Positions 61,170 to 64,000 of a stretch of 64,000 bases of DNA are shown one piece after another; the first letter of the stretch is position 1; every line of letters starts with the position of its first letter. A program made the translations under genes and the position numbers. A model generated the notes under the pieces. That model made no database searches. It saw nothing but the letters and a program-made list of their open reading frames with translations, and had not been told where the DNA came from. This DNA comes from Siniperca chuatsi (Eukaryota > Chordata > Actinopteri > Centrarchiformes > Sinipercidae). Where the stretch lies: contig NC_058047.1 in assembly GCF_020085105.1 (NCBI RefSeq), positions 22,338,001 through 22,402,000 of the forward strand, given 5' to 3'.

Positions 61170-62770
61170 ACAATATCCAAACAGGCACATATTTGGTGGA
61201 GCTCAAGGTGTGGTTTATGTGTTTTTATTAACAAGAAAGGCTGAAGGAGAGATGAGAGAGGAGAGAAAAGAAGTGGAGACATGAACTATAAACAACAGAA
61301 ATTGGACACATCATTGAGGGCAGCTGATAGTCCCCCCCCCCAACCCGCTCTGCGGCCCCATCCACTCCCTGCAGTGAGCCCCCAGACATTCACAGAAGGT
61401 CTAAACAGGAATCCCCCACAGCCCCACGACAGACAGACTGACTCTGCATGGTCTGTATCACACACACACACACTGAAACACTTACGCACACACTCAGACC
61501 CAAAAACACACATGCATTCACACGCAGGCTTACAGACGACACTGAAATAGTCCCAGTCTGGGGTATTACCATACACACAATATCATCCACTTATATCACG
61601 CTGTAGCACTATATGGCTTTACCACATGCAGTCATTTATAAAGAAAAAGAAGTGCTTGTTGCTTCTGTATGGCTTTTCCCTCTGATATATTTGCCACAAT
61701 CATCTTCATTTCAACTTTTCAACCTCCACTCACTTTTTCTGACATTGGTCTCATCTATCTTCTCTGTTTTTCTTTTGCTCCCTCTTCCTCTGTTTTAATT
61801 TCTCTTTCACTCTCTCTCATAATACCTAAATCCATACAGTAATACACTCCTGGAAGCACTTTTCTCACTGTTTACGTCATCAGTTTACATTATCTCAGCC
61901 CTCCCACATTTCACGTCGACACTGGTTGATGCAAGTGTCTGAGTGACAGAAAGTGCAGATGAAGGAAAGGTCAGGGGTTCCTCAGCCTATAGTTCCTGAC
62001 ATTGCATCACCTTCCACAGCAGTGCCGATGTGCTTTGGTTCCCCTCAGTGTTCAGTGAAGCACCACAGCAACAAGGAGGGGCTTTCTTCCACCCTTTCCC
62101 CTCAACATTTGCATGGCACTCACTGTTAGGGATTTCCCTTAAACACAGAATACCACATACTGTAAGATGACACACGGTATGTAAGGGAAATGTATGGTCT
62201 CTTGAAGCCAGAGATTGGAGCACTACATTTAAAAATTTTTAATTTGGGAAAACACCTGCAGGAGCATATTTTCTGGTGTAGGATTCAACACTTCAACAGA
62301 ATAAAGATTATAAGAAGGAACTCAAGCTCCCTAATTATCCCCATGATAATTCATTACTAAGACCACTGCTGTGTTTCCCTGAGAATGTGGCTGTTCTCAA
62401 TCCATTGTAATCGGTGAAATCCCTTCCAGTCCTCTTGTATACAGCTCTTCAATGAGTCCTGTAGAGATTAAATGTATCTATTGTATCTTGATTGTGGCTT
62501 TAATCTACAATAATTTGATTATCTCTACAGATCTTGTTGGACCCAAATATATACTGAATGTAATCTGAATATCTTGCTCCATTTGGCACATTGTGGTAAG
62601 TCATTTCATGACTTCGTAAAAGCTGAAGCATCTTCATCTTAGGATGATTCAGTGGTTTTGATCAGTGCACAATTACTCAAGCATTAAAGAGCTTTGGTAT
62701 GTTATCAGCAATGAAACTAACAGCGCTAACAAAAGACTGGATGGCATCATCAGAGACGTCCAGAAGACAA
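61170..62770. other. Intergenic, no gene recognised
   Basis: No supported exon; a poly-C run lies at about 61333-61342 and a short CA stretch at 61460-61500. Confidence 0.5.
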
Positions 62771-62781
62771 AGAAAACCTTA

Positions 62782-63202
62782 GGTTAGCTTAGCTTAGCAT
62801 AAAGACTGGAAACAGGGAGAAACAGCTTGTCTGGCAGTGTCCAAAGGTCACAAAATCTGTATGCCTACACCTCTAAAGCTCACTAAATAATTAAAAAGAA
62901 ATAATTTGGCAAAATGACCTTGTCCAACTATCAATTGTTGTTTCCACACATTAGTTTTAGTATGAACTAAACAAACAATTAGTGAGCTTTGGAGGGCTGG
63001 TAGGCAGATTTTGTGACCTTCGCACAGAGCTAGGCTAGCTTTTTTCCCTTGGTTTCCAGTCTTTATGCTAAGCTAAGATAACCTTCTCCTTCTGTAGTTT
63101 CATATTTACCATATAAATATGAGAGTGGTATCAATCTTCTCATCTAACTCTTGACAGGAAAGCAAATAAGTGCATTTCCCAAAATGCTGAACTATTCCTT
63201 TG
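62782..63202. mobile_element. Foldback MITE, second copy
   Basis: The inverted words TTAGCATAAAGACTGGAAAC (62794) and GGTTTCCAGTCTTTATGCTAAGCT (about 63052) are nested around AAATCTG...CACCTCTAAAGCTCACTAA and its partial inverse. The right end reads AAAATGCTGAACTATTCC, the inverse of the AATAGTTxxACATTTT head seen at 43556. Confidence 0.7.
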
Positions 63203-63209
63203 TTATGTC

Positions 63210-64000
63210 CCAGACCACAATAACAAGTAGATGAAATGAGTGGCGTTTCACTGTTATTGCCAGTTCAGGCTGACGTTCGGTTCAGCACAAGGCTGCGGAC
63301 AGATTTGCTATGTCATGATGGCTGCTCAGGACACATGATCCTCTCCGCAGCATGCACCCTGCTGGTCAAGAATGCTGTCTATTTCCAGTTGACCTGCCTT
63401 GACAGCTAGTTATATACCCAGGTTATGCGATTAGGCCTGCCAGAGCGGAGGAAGAGTAGTATGAGGAAGATGAGTGTGGGGTTTCCTGGGAAGCTCCCAG
63501 TCAGACATCTGCTGCCATCATTCTATCACCCTCCTACTCCCTCCCACTCTTTCATCACACTGTCTGTCTATCTCTTACGTGCCCTCTTTCTGTCTCAGTG
63601 TCTCAGAAATGGGTCTTTGTGGTGAGCACCAGCGCTCCGCTGAATAATTCAAAGAGCAGGGACAGACAGTGGATTAAGTCCCTGTAGAGGAGGAGGACGA
63701 GGTGGTGTGATGAAGAGGGAGGACAGAGGGGATTTTAAACCATTAAACACAAGGCACAAGGAGCTTAGGGGAAATTCATTGACGAGGGAGCTCGGTGGGC
63801 AGCAGTGGGATGGGGGGGGGTTACTGTCAAAACAGAAAAAGAAAGGGAGGAGAGAGGCGAGAGTGGCCAGCATGTCACATGACCGTCGGGAGATCCCTGA
63901 GCAGAGCTGATCACATGACTGACTGGAAATGCACCCTGGTCACTGAGAACTATTCCCCGAAGTTAAGTCTGTGTGCGTGAAACCAGGCTTCTCGTGCTTG
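63210..64000. other. Window edge, no gene recognised
   Basis: Unique-looking DNA. Two TCACATGAC-type E-box words lie at 63871 and 63911. No exon is supported before the window ends. Confidence 0.45.

Overview
This window looks like nuclear DNA of a spiny-rayed (percomorph-type) teleost fish. The signs are vertebrate genes with short GT-AG introns, fish-type transposon relics (Tc1/mariner, hAT-like, L2/Maui-like LINE ends), many (CA)n/(GA)n microsatellites, and a CpG-rich immediate-early gene. I see no bacterial, viral or CRISPR content. I find four protein-coding genes. All are on the minus strand and all lie between about 12 and 31 kb. For the three spliced genes I built the exons by hand, and every junction keeps the reading frame.

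Layout. 1-12.2 kb: no gene found; a 5'-truncated LINE, decayed repeats, a GA microsatellite, a CpG-richer patch with a strong CTCF-like site near 8.06 kb, and a Tc1 transposase relic near 9.3-9.6 kb. 12.55-14.17 kb: faslg (Fas ligand, 4 coding exons). 16.7-20.3 kb: a five-exon gene of unknown function whose N-terminus resembles the spliceosome factor ISY1. 21.6-25.2 kb: caiap (CARD plus ankyrin-repeat inflammasome adaptor, 4 coding exons). 28.6-30.6 kb: the single-exon proto-oncogene jun, whose promoter keeps the element order and approximate spacing of mammalian JUN. 31-64 kb: about 33 kb with no convincing exon, dense in microsatellites, with several transposon copies and a few stretches that look like candidate conserved non-coding elements.

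How the genes relate. Fas ligand triggers apoptosis through Fas; the CARD/ankyrin protein is an inflammasome adaptor (caspase-1 pathway); c-Jun is the AP-1 subunit, and AP-1 is known to drive FASLG in mammals. The cluster therefore puts a death ligand, an inflammasome adaptor and a stress-responsive transcription factor side by side in one orientation. Co-regulation is inference only. The best candidate shared control element is a compact CRE/CArG/ETS/TRE-like cluster at about 26.55-26.63 kb, between caiap and jun, which contains the same 12 bases as the proximal TRE region of the jun promoter.

I did not find a clearly new biological system. The items most worth checking are the 26.6 kb element, the duplicated TRE/ATF block upstream of jun, the ISY1-like gene, and the orphan CpG/CTCF patch at 7.6-8.4 kb.
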